A DNA stretch of 9,029 nucleotides, taken from positions 1-9,029 of the forward strand of contig JAITSM010000158.1 of the NCBI GenBank assembly GCA_031287815.1, read 5' to 3'. Each line of letters starts with the position of its first letter. Position 1 is the stretch's first letter. This DNA comes from Prevotellaceae bacterium. GTDB lineage: Bacteria; Bacteroidota; Bacteroidia; Bacteroidales; UBA932. The notes beneath the pieces were generated by a model. It saw only the letters and a list, made by a program, of their open reading frames with translations, had not been told where the DNA came from and did not search any database. Below, in pieces: positions 1 to 6,512 of the stretch. A program made the position numbers and the translations under genes.

Positions 1-1
1 C

Positions 2-379
2 CTGCTGGAATCGCTGGTGCGCGTGAAAGGCGAAGCCACCAACAAGGAATTTATCGCCGAGTTGAATGCCCTGTCGGAAAAATACAAGGAAAACCTTGCG
101 CAGGAAGCCGGCCGCCGGCGTCCGGTGCACGACCTCGCTGCCGGCGACCACTGCGTGATTGAACCTATCGACGTACAGCGATATACCGAAAGGGCTGTTA
201 CCCCTCTTCCGAAGGTGCACTACCGCAAAGAAGGGCAGCCGACGCTCACCCTGACCTTCACCAAAGACTACACGCTAACCTACAAAAACAACGTCAACGT
301 CGGCATGGCAGAGGTTACCGTACACGGTATCGGGGATTATAAAGGGAAAAAGAGTACGACGTTTATGATAGCGCGATAG
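2..379 (+). CDS. C-terminal fragment of an Ig-like-repeat protein, 5' end outside the window
   Basis: The frame is open to the left edge (LLESL precedes the GTG at 17), so this is the last 125 residues of a longer protein. The first third is charged and helical-looking (FIAELNALSEKYKENLAQEAGRRR split over residues 19-42), like the end of a helical domain; it resembles the C-terminus of Bacteroidales DUF6261-type proteins, a tentative match from memory. The last ~70 residues fit one bacterial Ig-like beta repeat: a VTPLPKV strand, then DYTLTYKNNVNVG, then AEVTVHGIGDYKG, then TTFMI, the usual order in such repeats of Bacteroidetes and Firmicutes surface proteins. No signal peptide or sorting domain can be judged from the fragment. 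The function is unknown; a binding or cell-surface role is inferred only from the Ig-like repeat. The stop codon is immediately followed by a GC-rich repeat. Confidence 0.75.
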   Translation: MLESLVRVKGEATNKEFIAELNALSEKYKENLAQEAGRRRPVHDLAAGDHCVIEPIDVQRYTERAVTPLPKVHYRKEGQPTLTLTFTKDYTLTYKNNVNVGMAEVTVHGIGDYKGKKSTTFMIAR

Positions 380-380
380 A

Positions 381-439
381 CCCCTCCCCAGCCCTCCCCG
401 AAGGGGACACCACCCCCCAGCCCCCACCGAAGGAGGGGG
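381..439. repeat. Pair of C-rich/G-rich mini-hairpins
   Basis: Two adjacent dyads share a GAA loop. TCCCC-GAA-GGGGA lies at 395-407. CCCCCACC-GAA-GGAGGGGG lies at 421-439, with a single A/A mismatch in the stem. They start two bases after the stop of the left-edge gene. Similar C-rich hairpins occur between genes in many Bacteroidetes genomes (recollection, not checked). They could be dispersed repeats or mRNA 3'-end stabilisers. Confidence 0.6.
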
Positions 440-464
440 AGGCAGAGAGGCGAAGGTTTGCGCT

Positions 465-492
465 GTAGGGGCGAAAAATTTTTCGCCCCTAC
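465..492. repeat. Perfect 28-bp palindrome
   Basis: GTAGGGGCGAAAAA (465-478) is followed directly by its exact reverse complement (479-492), with no spacer. In RNA the A/T-rich centre would form the loop of a hairpin with a GTAGGGGCG stem. It is a dispersed-repeat type sequence and no gene overlaps it. Confidence 0.8.
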
Positions 493-538
493 GGTTTTTA
501 TCGGCTCCTGTTCACTGTTCCCTTTCCCCCCAAAAAAC

Positions 539-574
539 AACGCCGCCAGCGAAAAGCCGGCGGCGTTCCTTTTT
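539..574 (+). terminator. Rho-independent terminator-like hairpin
   Basis: AACGCCGCC (539-547) pairs perfectly with GGCGGCGTT (559-567) around an 11-nt loop, then CC and a run of five T (570-574). A run of six A at 532-537 lies just upstream of the stem, so the hairpin could also work on the minus strand. It probably ends transcription from the left-edge gene before the clc promoter. Confidence 0.75.
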
Positions 575-596
575 AGAGTGAACAGAATATTTTACG

Positions 597-604
597 TATA
601 TTTG
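597..604 (+). promoter_or_regulatory. Bacteroidetes-type -7 promoter element for clc-tex
   Basis: TATATTTG exactly fits the Bacteroidetes -7 consensus TAnnTTTG. A weak -33 candidate (TTAG, 573-576) lies 20 bp upstream. Transcription would start near 611 and give a leader of about 20 nt before the ATG at 631. This supports that ATG as the real start. The leader AAAATCTTAAAATAATAAGCA is A-rich (611-630), as expected for SD-independent initiation in this phylum. Confidence 0.6.
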
Positions 605-630
605 CGGGGAAAATCTTAAAATAATAAGCA

Positions 631-2445
631 ATGAATGGGTTTAGAACGGTACACGGCCAACGGCTAAGGGCTGCTGCCCCCGTTGACCGTTGGCCGTTGG
701 TCCTTCTCAAGCTGCGCCGGTTGCCCGAGCGGCAGCTGATCCTGTTGCTGGCGGTGGCGGTGGGCTTCGGCAGCGGGCTGGCAGCGGTGTTGCTGAAAAA
801 CGGCATTCATTTTATCCAGCGGATGCTGACCTATTGGTTTAATAATGCCGCCGACAGCCTGCTGTATATCATTTATCCGGGTATCGGGATGCTGGTGTCG
901 TTGCTGTTTGTGCGCTACGTGGTCAAGGCTGACATCGGGCACGGCATCACAAAGGTGCTGTATGCTATCTCGCGGAAGAAAGCAAAAATCAAAGGGCACA
1001 ATACCTGGAGTTCCATGGCGACAAGTGCGGTTACTATTGGCTTTGGCGGCTCGGTGGGCGCCGAAGCGCCTATTGTTTACACCGGCGCGGCTATCGGCTC
1101 GAAGGTGGGGCAGATACTGCGCCTGAAGGAACGGCATATCGCCCTGCTGCTGGGTTGCGGCGCCGCAGGCGCCATTGCGGGGATATTCAAAGCGCCGCTG
1201 GCCGGCATTGTTTTCACGCTCGAAATCCTCATGTTTGACCTGACGATGACCTCTATCCTGCCGTTGCTGGTATCGTCGGTTACGGCCACCGCCGTGTCGT
1301 TCCTGCTGCTGGGCGATGTTGTGCAGTTCCCTACCGGCAGCATCAGTATTTTCTCCATGTCCAACCTGCCTTATTATATCCTGCTGGGCGTATTCTGCGG
1401 GTTTGCCTCGCTCTATTTCACGCGCGGCACGCTCTACATTGAAAGCCGGCTGAAGCGCATCAAACGTCCCCTGCCACGCTGGCTGTTCTGCGCTGCGGGC
1501 TTGGGATTGCTAATATTCCTCTTCCCGCCGCTCTACGGCGAAGGCTATGACTCCCTGTCGGCGCTGCTCAACGAAGACGCCGGGAAAGCCTTTGGCGAAA
1601 ACGTTTTCGGCGACTACGAGAATTACACCTGGTTTGTGCTCCTGTTTTTCGGCGGCGTGCTGCTGCTGAAAATATTTTCAATGTCGCTTACCAACAGCGG
1701 CGGCGGCGTGGGCGGCACCTTCGGTCCGACGCTGTTCATGGGCGGCATTGCCGGATTCCTGGTGGCGCGGCTAATCAACCTGAGCGGGATGGCCGAAGTG
1801 CCGGAAGCCAATTTTACCTTAGTAGGCATGGCGGGGATGATGGCCGGCGTGATGCAGGCGCCGCTGACTGCTATCTTCCTCATTGCCGAAATCACCAAAG
1901 GCTACGACCTGCTGATGCCGCTGATGCTTGCCTCCGCCGTATCGTTTGTAACCATTCGCGGGTTTGAAAAACATTCTATCTACACCAAACGGCTGGCGTT
2001 GCGCGGCGACCTGATTACGCACGACAAGGACAAGGCCGTGCTCACGCGCCTCTCCATACAGCCGTTGATTGAAACGAACTTCAACGCCGTGCTCCCCGAG
2101 CATACGCTGGGGACGCTGATAAAAGTCGTTTCGCGTTCGCACCGGAACCTGTTTCCCGTGATTGACATCCGTAACAACCTGCTGGGCGTGGTGCTGCTCG
2201 ACGACGTCCGCCCCATCATGTTTGACGCCGAACGCTATCCTACCACCTTCGTGCGCGACCTCATGCAACCGGTGCCCGCCACCGTCGAGGAATACGAAAG
2301 CATGGAATCGGTGCTGAATAAATTCGAACAAACCGGCGCATGGAATTTGCCGGTGGTCAGTGATAACAAATACATCGGCTTTGTTTCCAAATCAAAAATA
2401 TTTAATGCCTACCGGCAGCAACTACAAGAATTTTCTTATGAATAA
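631..2445 (+). CDS. ClC-family chloride channel/transporter with C-terminal CBS pair
   Basis: This 604-residue inner-membrane protein should move chloride, or exchange Cl-/H+, through the ClC fold. The helical core covers about residues 35-445 and two CBS domains about 470-600 (for example LFPVIDIRNNLLGVVLLDD and NLPVVSDNKYIGFVSKSKI), which in this family bind nucleotides and regulate transport. Signature loops are visible: GHGIT at 103-107 (GSGIP position), GAEAP at 143-147 with gating glutamate E145, GTFGP at 362-366, and a tyrosine at 451 near the position of the filter Tyr. The filter serine is replaced by H104, and the proton-glutamate position (E203 of E. coli ClC) aligns by eye with I199. 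The start is the ATG 20-odd nt after the promoter. Residues 6-24 are encoded by a heptamer inverted repeat and look like an added leader before the usual LKLRRLPERQ start of the domain. The stop overlaps the tex start. Confidence 0.93.
   Translation: MNGFRTVHGQRLRAAAPVDRWPLVLLKLRRLPERQLILLLAVAVGFGSGLAAVLLKNGIHFIQRMLTYWFNNAADSLLYIIYPGIGMLVSLLFVRYVVKADIGHGITKVLYAISRKKAKIKGHNTWSSMATSAVTIGFGGSVGAEAPIVYTGAAIGSKVGQILRLKERHIALLLGCGAAGAIAGIFKAPLAGIVFTLEILMFDLTMTSILPLLVSSVTATAVSFLLLGDVVQFPTGSISIFSMSNLPYYILLGVFCGFASLYFTRGTLYIESRLKRIKRPLPRWLFCAAGLGLLIFLFPPLYGEGYDSLSALLNEDAGKAFGENVFGDYENYTWFVLLFFGGVLLLKIFSMSLTNSGGGVGGTFGPTLFMGGIAGFLVARLINLSGMAEVPEANFTLVGMAGMMAGVMQAPLTAIFLIAEITKGYDLLMPLMLASAVSFVTIRGFEKHSIYTKRLALRGDLITHDKDKAVLTRLSIQPLIETNFNAVLPEHTLGTLIKVVSRSHRNLFPVIDIRNNLLGVVLLDDVRPIMFDAERYPTTFVRDLMQPVPATVEEYESMESVLNKFEQTGAWNLPVVSDNKYIGFVSKSKIFNAYRQQLQEFSYE
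645..700. repeat. Heptamer inverted repeat inside the clc coding start
   Basis: Eight 7-bp units sit in perfect register: AACGGTA, CACGGCC, AACGGCT, AAGGGCT, GCTGCCC, CCGTTGA, CCGTTGG, CCGTTGG. The left units are of the AACGGCN type and the right units are their approximate reverse complement. A GGGCTGCTGCCC core lies between them (668-679). The layout matches the intergenic heptamer elements further right, but here it is translated as ClC residues 6-24. Confidence 0.7.
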
Positions 2446-4564
2446 CACGTACATTTCCCTTATCGCCCAAGCCGTCGGCGTGCAGGAATGGCAGGTGGAA
2501 CACACCCTGCAACTCCTCTCCGAAGGAGCGACCATTCCATTTATCAGCCGTTACCGAAAAGAAATGACCGGCGCGCTCGACGAAGTGCAGATTGCCGAAG
2601 TGAAACACCTTGCCGCCCGCTACGACGAACTGGAAGCGCGCAAAAACACCATCCTCAAATCCATTGAAGAGCAAGGCAAATTAACCGGCGAGCTGAAAAC
2701 AAAAATCGACGCCTGCGTCCTCCTTCCGGAGCTGGAGGATATTTATTTGCCCTATCGCCCGAAACGCCGCACCCGCGCTTCTATCGCCAAAGAGAAAGGG
2801 CTGGAACCGCTGGCGGAAATAATCCTGCAACAACAAACCGGCGACTGGGAAGCCGCCGCCGGAAAATTCCTGAACGAGGCGGTTCCCGGCGTAGAAGACG
2901 CCCTTTCCGGCGCGCGCGACATCGCGGCCGAACAAATCAACGAAAATGCCGCCGTACGCGACGCCCTGCGCCGGCTTTTCCGGCAGGAAGCGGTACTGTA
3001 TTCCAAAATAATCAAAGGCAAAGAATCGGAAGGCGTCAACTTCAAAAATTATTACGACTACCATGAACTGCTCCGGCGCATCCCGTCGCACCGCCTGCTG
3101 GCGGTGCTGCGTGGCCATAACGAAGGGGCGCTGTCCATAAAAGCCGTTCCCGAAGAAACGCGCGCCATAGCGCTCATGGAAAAACTGCTCGTACGTACAA
3201 ACGCCCCCGCCGAACAGCTGAAACGCGCCATTGCCGACGCCTGGAAACGCCTTCTCTACCCTTCTCTGGAAACAGAAATCCTCCATGAACAGAAAGAACG
3301 CGCCGATGCGGAAGCCATCAACGTATTTGCCGAAAACCTGCGGCAGCTATTGCTGTCGCCGCCTTTGGGACAAAAGCGCGTGCTGGCTATTGACCCGGGC
3401 TTCCGCACCGGATGCAAGGTCGTATGCCTCGATGCGCAAGGCAACCTTGTGCATAATGAAACCATTTACCCGCACCCGCCGCAGCACGAACGCGTCGCCG
3501 CCATGAAGAAAATTACCTCCCTGGTCGACGCCTATAAAATTGAAGTCATCGCCATCGGCAACGGCACGGCCGGCCGCGAAACGGAACACTTTATCCAGCG
3601 CATTGCATTTCCCCATAAAGTACTCGCTTTTATGGTCAGCGAAGACGGCGCGTCGGTCTATTCCGCCTCGCCCGTAGCGCGGGAAGAATTTCCACAATAT
3701 GACGTCACCGTACGCGGCGCCGTCTCCATCGGCCGCCGCCTCATGGACCCGCTCGCCGAATTAGTCAAAATCGACCCGAAATCCATCGGCGTCGGGCAGT
3801 ACCAGCACGACGTAGACCAGTCCAAGCTGAAAGAACGCCTGGACGCCGTAGTGGAAAGTTGCGTAAACAAAGTCGGCGTAAACCTCCACACCGCCAGCAG
3901 GCACCTGCTGACCTACGTTTCCGGGCTGGGGACGCAACTGGCGCAGCATATCGTGGACTACCGCAAGGAACACGGCGGCTTCCGCTCGCGCGAACAGCTC
4001 AAAGAAGTAAAGCGGCTGGGCGAAAAAGCCTTTGAACAGTGCGCCGGCTTCCTCCGTATCCCCGGCGCCGACCACCCCTTAGACAACAGCGCCGTACACC
4101 CCGAACGCTACGCACTGGTGGAACGCATGGCGCGCGACCTGAATAAAAACGTAGCGGACTTGCTGGCCGACGGGGAAGCCCGCAAACAAATTGTACCGGA
4201 AAATTATGTGGGCGGCACCGTCGGGCTGCCCACGCTCACCGACATCATGGAAGAACTCTCCAAGCCCGGCCGCGACCCGCGCTCGCCGGCGAAGGCCATG
4301 GAATTTTCCCCCGACGTATTCTCCATTGACGACTTGCAGCCGGGCATGGTATTGCCGGGCATCGTTACCAACATCACCAACTTCGGCGCCTTTGTAGACA
4401 TCGGCATAAAGCAGGACGGGCTCGTACACATCTCCCAGCTCTCCGACCGCTTTATCACCAACCCCGCAGACATTGTCAAACTCCACCAGCACGTAAAAGT
4501 AAAAGTCCTCGACGTCGACCCTGCCCGCCACCGAATAAACCTGAGCATGAAAGGGGAATTATGA
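2438..4564 (+). CDS. tex: Tex family S1 RNA-binding / transcription accessory protein
   Basis: This 708-residue cytoplasmic nucleic-acid-binding protein is the expected length for bacterial Tex, the relative of eukaryotic Spt6. Tex proteins are linked to transcription and RNA handling, and the exact bacterial role is still unclear. Visible regions: N-terminal Tex helical domain (residues 1-~190; WQVEHTLQLLSEGATIPFISR split over 17-39), a YqgF/RNase H-like domain opening with VLAIDPGFRTG at 315-325, helix-hairpin-helix segments around 481-521, and a C-terminal S1 domain about 633-706 (PGMVLPGIVTNITNFGAFVD, then GLVHISQL). The ATG at 2438 was chosen over the one at 2360 because MNNTYISLIAQAVG matches the usual Tex N-terminus and the longer form would overlap clc by 86 nt. 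The chosen start overlaps the clc stop by 8 nt (ATGAATAA), suggesting translational coupling. The stop codon lies in the first heptamer of a downstream repeat. Confidence 0.95.
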   Translation: MNNTYISLIAQAVGVQEWQVEHTLQLLSEGATIPFISRYRKEMTGALDEVQIAEVKHLAARYDELEARKNTILKSIEEQGKLTGELKTKIDACVLLPELEDIYLPYRPKRRTRASIAKEKGLEPLAEIILQQQTGDWEAAAGKFLNEAVPGVEDALSGARDIAAEQINENAAVRDALRRLFRQEAVLYSKIIKGKESEGVNFKNYYDYHELLRRIPSHRLLAVLRGHNEGALSIKAVPEETRAIALMEKLLVRTNAPAEQLKRAIADAWKRLLYPSLETEILHEQKERADAEAINVFAENLRQLLLSPPLGQKRVLAIDPGFRTGCKVVCLDAQGNLVHNETIYPHPPQHERVAAMKKITSLVDAYKIEVIAIGNGTAGRETEHFIQRIAFPHKVLAFMVSEDGASVYSASPVAREEFPQYDVTVRGAVSIGRRLMDPLAELVKIDPKSIGVGQYQHDVDQSKLKERLDAVVESCVNKVGVNLHTASRHLLTYVSGLGTQLAQHIVDYRKEHGGFRSREQLKEVKRLGEKAFEQCAGFLRIPGADHPLDNSAVHPERYALVERMARDLNKNVADLLADGEARKQIVPENYVGGTVGLPTLTDIMEELSKPGRDPRSPAKAMEFSPDVFSIDDLQPGMVLPGIVTNITNFGAFVDIGIKQDGLVHISQLSDRFITNPADIVKLHQHVKVKVLDVDPARHRINLSMKGEL

Positions 4565-4737
4565 GTTATGAGTTATGAATTATGATGTATGAGGTATGAT
4601 GTATGAGGTATGAGGTATGAGGTATGAGGTATGATGTGGCTGGCGCCAGCACTTTTAACTTTTAACTTTTAGTTTTTAACTTTTAACTTTTCCGGCGTCA
4701 GCTACTTCATACATCATACTTCATACTTCATACTTCA
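4559..4737. repeat. Composite heptamer-palindrome element after tex
   Basis: Eleven in-register 7-mers of type KTATGAN fill 4559-4635: three or four TTATGAN units, then GTATGAG/GTATGAT. They are followed by the core GTGGCTGGCGCCAGCAC (4636-4652). Five TTTTAAC-type units then fill 4653-4687. A second core, CCGGCGTCAGCTAC (4692-4705), precedes four TTCATAC/ATCATAC units (4706-4733) and a partial one. The last array is the reverse complement of the first, so the outside can fold as a long imperfect hairpin with the TTTTAAC array in its loop. The first unit contains the tex stop TGA (4562-4564). It may also act as the 3' end of the clc-tex transcript. Confidence 0.9.
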
Positions 4738-4739
4738 AA

Positions 4740-4759
4740 AAAATCTGTGAAAATCTGTG
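4740..4759. repeat. 10-bp direct repeat
   Basis: AAAATCTGTG occurs twice in tandem (4740-4749 and 4750-4759), between the heptamer element and the 41-bp array. It does not follow the 7-bp period. Similar ATCTGTG-rich tandem text is seen between genes of Bacteroidetes (recollection). Confidence 0.6.
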
Positions 4760-4775
4760 GGAACAACTTTTTACT

Positions 4776-5046
4776 CGAACCAATGGTTGCTTACATTGCT
4801 CTCCGGACGACGTCCGCGAACCAATGGTTGCTTACATTGCTCTCCGGACGACGTCCGCGAACCAATGGTTGCTTACATTTCTCTCCGGACGACGTCCGCG
4901 AACCAATGGTTGCTTACATTGCTCTCCGGACGACGTCCGCGAACCAATGTGTGCTTACATTTCTCTCCGGACGACGTCCGCGAACCAATGTGTGCTTACA
5001 TTTCTCTCCGGACGACGTCCGCGAACCAATGTATGATTACATTGGC
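4776..5046. repeat. 41-bp tandem repeat (minisatellite), 6 units plus partial
   Basis: Units start with CGAACCAATG at 4776, 4817, 4858, 4899, 4940 and 4981, with a truncated seventh at 5022. Each full unit holds a CGGAC-GAC-GTCCG dyad and a weaker CAATG...CATTG dyad. Units differ at two spots: GGTTGC or GTGTGC after CCAAT, and ATTGC or ATTTC before TCTCC. All three plus frames stay open only because the unit lacks stop codons and 41 is not a multiple of three, so the open frames do not support coding. There are no unique spacers, so it is not a CRISPR array. Copy number is probably variable between strains (inference). The function is unknown. Confidence 0.92.
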
Positions 5047-5115
5047 TAATCATTTTCCTGTATTTTATTAAAACCAATAATAATCTTAAAAAAAATCAAT
5101 ATTTATCTTTAAAAC

Positions 5116-5169
5116 TTATGAATTATGAATGCCGGCGCCAGCCACCTCATAATTCATAATTCATAATTA
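5116..5169. repeat. Heptamer-palindrome element before the MFS gene
   Basis: Two TTATGAA units (5116-5129) precede a core reading TGCCGGCGCCAGCCACC (5130-5146). Three TCATAAT units follow (5147-5167), the reverse complement of ATTATGA. It is a shorter version of the element after tex and lies about 50 bp before the MFS start codon. Its right flank (GACCTTCTCCA, 5174-5184) resembles the flank of the element before the epimerase gene. Confidence 0.88.
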
Positions 5170-5193
5170 AAAAGACCTTCTCCATTAATTTCG

Positions 5194-5201
5194 TACCTTT
5201 A
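5194..5201 (+). promoter_or_regulatory. Possible -7 promoter element for the MFS gene
   Basis: TACCTTTA matches the TAnnTTTG consensus at seven of eight positions and lies 18 nt before the ATG at 5220. The leader would be only about 10 nt. No convincing -33 TTTG is seen upstream, where the heptamer element ends, so the call is weak. Confidence 0.35.
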
Positions 5202-5219
5202 CAGAAAAATTAACGCTTA

Positions 5220-6416
5220 ATGGACAAGGAGCGCTTGGTTACCAAAAATTACTGCTTTATTCTTGCGGCTAATTTTCTGTTATATTTTGGTTTTTATTTG
5301 TTGCTGCCGGTGTTGCCGTTTTACCTTACGGAAATATTTTGCGCCGGGAACACCGCTACTGGCATGATTCTCGCCTGCTACACGGTGGCAGCCCTGACGA
5401 TTCGCCCCTTCTCAGGCTTCCTGCTGGATACGTTCGCCCGGAAGCCGTTGTACCTTTTCGCTTTTTTTATCTTCACCGCCATCTTCGCCGGCTACCTGCT
5501 GGCGGGCGCATTGACGGTTTTCATTATACTGCGTATACTGCACGGCTTTTCTTTCGGGGCGGTGTCGGTGGCGGGCAATACGATTGTTATTGACATCATG
5601 CCCTCGTCGCGCAGAGGCGAGGGGCTGGGCTACTATGGGCTGGCAAATAATATTGCGATGGCCACCGGCCCGATGTCCGGCCTGTTCCTGCATGAACATT
5701 ATTCGTTCGACACGGTCTTCGCCTGCGCGCTGGCCTCGTGTATGCTGGGTTTTGTGATGGCGCTCCTGGTGCGTACGCCGCTGAAACCGCCGGTGAAAAA
5801 AGAACCCCTCTCGTTAGACCGGTTTATTTTAAAAAAAGGACTGCCGGTAGGAATCGTGCTGGTGTTGCTTTCCATTCCCTACGGCATGACTTCCGCCTAC
5901 ATTGCCGTGTACGGACAGTCTATCGGAATAAAGGGCGGTTCGGGGATTTTCTTTACCCTGCTGGCGGCCGGCACGGCTATTTCCCGCATGTTCTCTGGCC
6001 GGCAGGTGGACAGGGGCAGGATCACGCAAGTCATCTCTTTCGGGCTGTATATCGTTGCCGCCTGCTATTTCGGATTGGCTTCCTGCGCCCGCCTGATGGC
6101 GTGGAATACTACGGCGGGCAGCCTGGTCTTCTTCGGGCTGGCGCTCTTTTTCGGGCTGGGGTTTGGCAGCATGTTCCCCGCGTTCAATACCATGTTTGTA
6201 AACCTTGCGCCCAACAACCAGCGCGGCACCGCCACTTCCACCTACCTTACCTCATGGGATGTGGGCATCGGGGCGGGGCTCACGGCGGGCGGCTACATTG
6301 CCGAAGTCTGCAGTTTCCAGGCCGCCTACTTTTTCGGCGGATGCCTTATCCTGTTATCCATCCCCGTTTTCGGCAGCCTCATCGCACCGTTTTATCATAA
6401 ACACAAATTAAGATGA
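5220..6416 (+). CDS. MFS transporter (12-TM, drug/sugar efflux-like)
   Basis: This 398-residue inner-membrane protein has the length and hydrophobic pattern of a 12-helix major facilitator: helices about 11-36, 45-66, 77-97, 98-122, 135-158 and 164-184, a cationic loop at 185-205 (KPPVKKEP), then six more to about 390. The motif A loop is SGFLLDTFARK (65-75), repeated in weaker form as SGRQVDRGR (259-267) in the second half. R105 in helix 4 sits in the motif B position (ILRILHGFSFG). RRGEGLGYYGL (131-141) and NQRGTATSTY (333-342) are typical of the bacterial MFS subgroup often labelled arabinose-efflux or drug-efflux permeases. The substrate cannot be read from sequence. The ATG at 5220 follows an A-rich leader. 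The gene stands alone between two heptamer elements, and its stop is directly followed by the next one. Confidence 0.88.
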   Translation: MDKERLVTKNYCFILAANFLLYFGFYLLLPVLPFYLTEIFCAGNTATGMILACYTVAALTIRPFSGFLLDTFARKPLYLFAFFIFTAIFAGYLLAGALTVFIILRILHGFSFGAVSVAGNTIVIDIMPSSRRGEGLGYYGLANNIAMATGPMSGLFLHEHYSFDTVFACALASCMLGFVMALLVRTPLKPPVKKEPLSLDRFILKKGLPVGIVLVLLSIPYGMTSAYIAVYGQSIGIKGGSGIFFTLLAAGTAISRMFSGRQVDRGRITQVISFGLYIVAACYFGLASCARLMAWNTTAGSLVFFGLALFFGLGFGSMFPAFNTMFVNLAPNNQRGTATSTYLTSWDVGIGAGLTAGGYIAEVCSFQAAYFFGGCLILLSIPVFGSLIAPFYHKHKLR

Positions 6417-6512
6417 ATTATGTGAAAGGTGAAGGGTGAAGGGTGAAGGGCGCTGGCGCCAGCAACTTTAAACTTTAAACTATGAACTATGAACTATGAA
6501 CTATGAACTATG
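6415..6512. repeat. Heptamer-palindrome element joining the MFS gene to mazG
   Basis: After a GAATTAT unit (6415-6421) come GTGAAAG and three GTGAAGG units (6422-6449). The core is GCGCTGGCGCCAGC (6450-6463), followed by two AACTTTA and five AACTATG units (6464-6512). All units keep exact 7-bp register. The left and right heptamers are not reverse complements of each other, unlike in the other elements. The MFS stop codon (6414-6416) overlaps the left end, and the mazG ATG (6510-6512) is the last three bases of the fifth AACTATG. Confidence 0.9.

Larger units (their letters stand above)
4565..5219. other. 655-bp gene-free region between tex and the MFS gene
   Basis: It holds, in order, the composite heptamer element, a 10-bp direct repeat, the 41-bp minisatellite, about 70 bp of AT-rich sequence (5047-5115), a second heptamer element and a short leader with a possible -7 box. 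I see no tRNA-like fold or convincing coding frame. The open frames across 4747-5071 come only from the repeat. Confidence 0.8.

Noticed and set aside
17..19. GTG start for the left-edge gene at 17
   Set aside because: The frame is open to the left edge and the fragment begins mid-domain, so the GTG is an internal valine.
337..540. Minus-strand 67-residue frame across the left intergenic region
   Set aside because: It consists of translated GC-rich hairpins and the 28-bp palindrome and overlaps the upstream gene end.
2360..2437. Longer Tex N-terminus from the ATG at 2360
   Set aside because: The extra 26 residues lie entirely inside clc and do not resemble Tex, whereas the ATG at 2438 matches the family start.
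2681..3286. 201-codon antisense open frame opposite tex
   Set aside because: It is the mirror of strong Tex coding sequence, with no domain features of its own.
4776..5046. CRISPR array
   Set aside because: Units are head-to-tail with no unique spacers, and no cas genes are present.
4747..5071. Three overlapping plus-strand open frames across the 41-bp array, giving a repeat-like protein
   Set aside because: All three frames are open to the same extent because the unit has no stop codons and 41 is not a multiple of three. No frame shows codon bias or a known domain.
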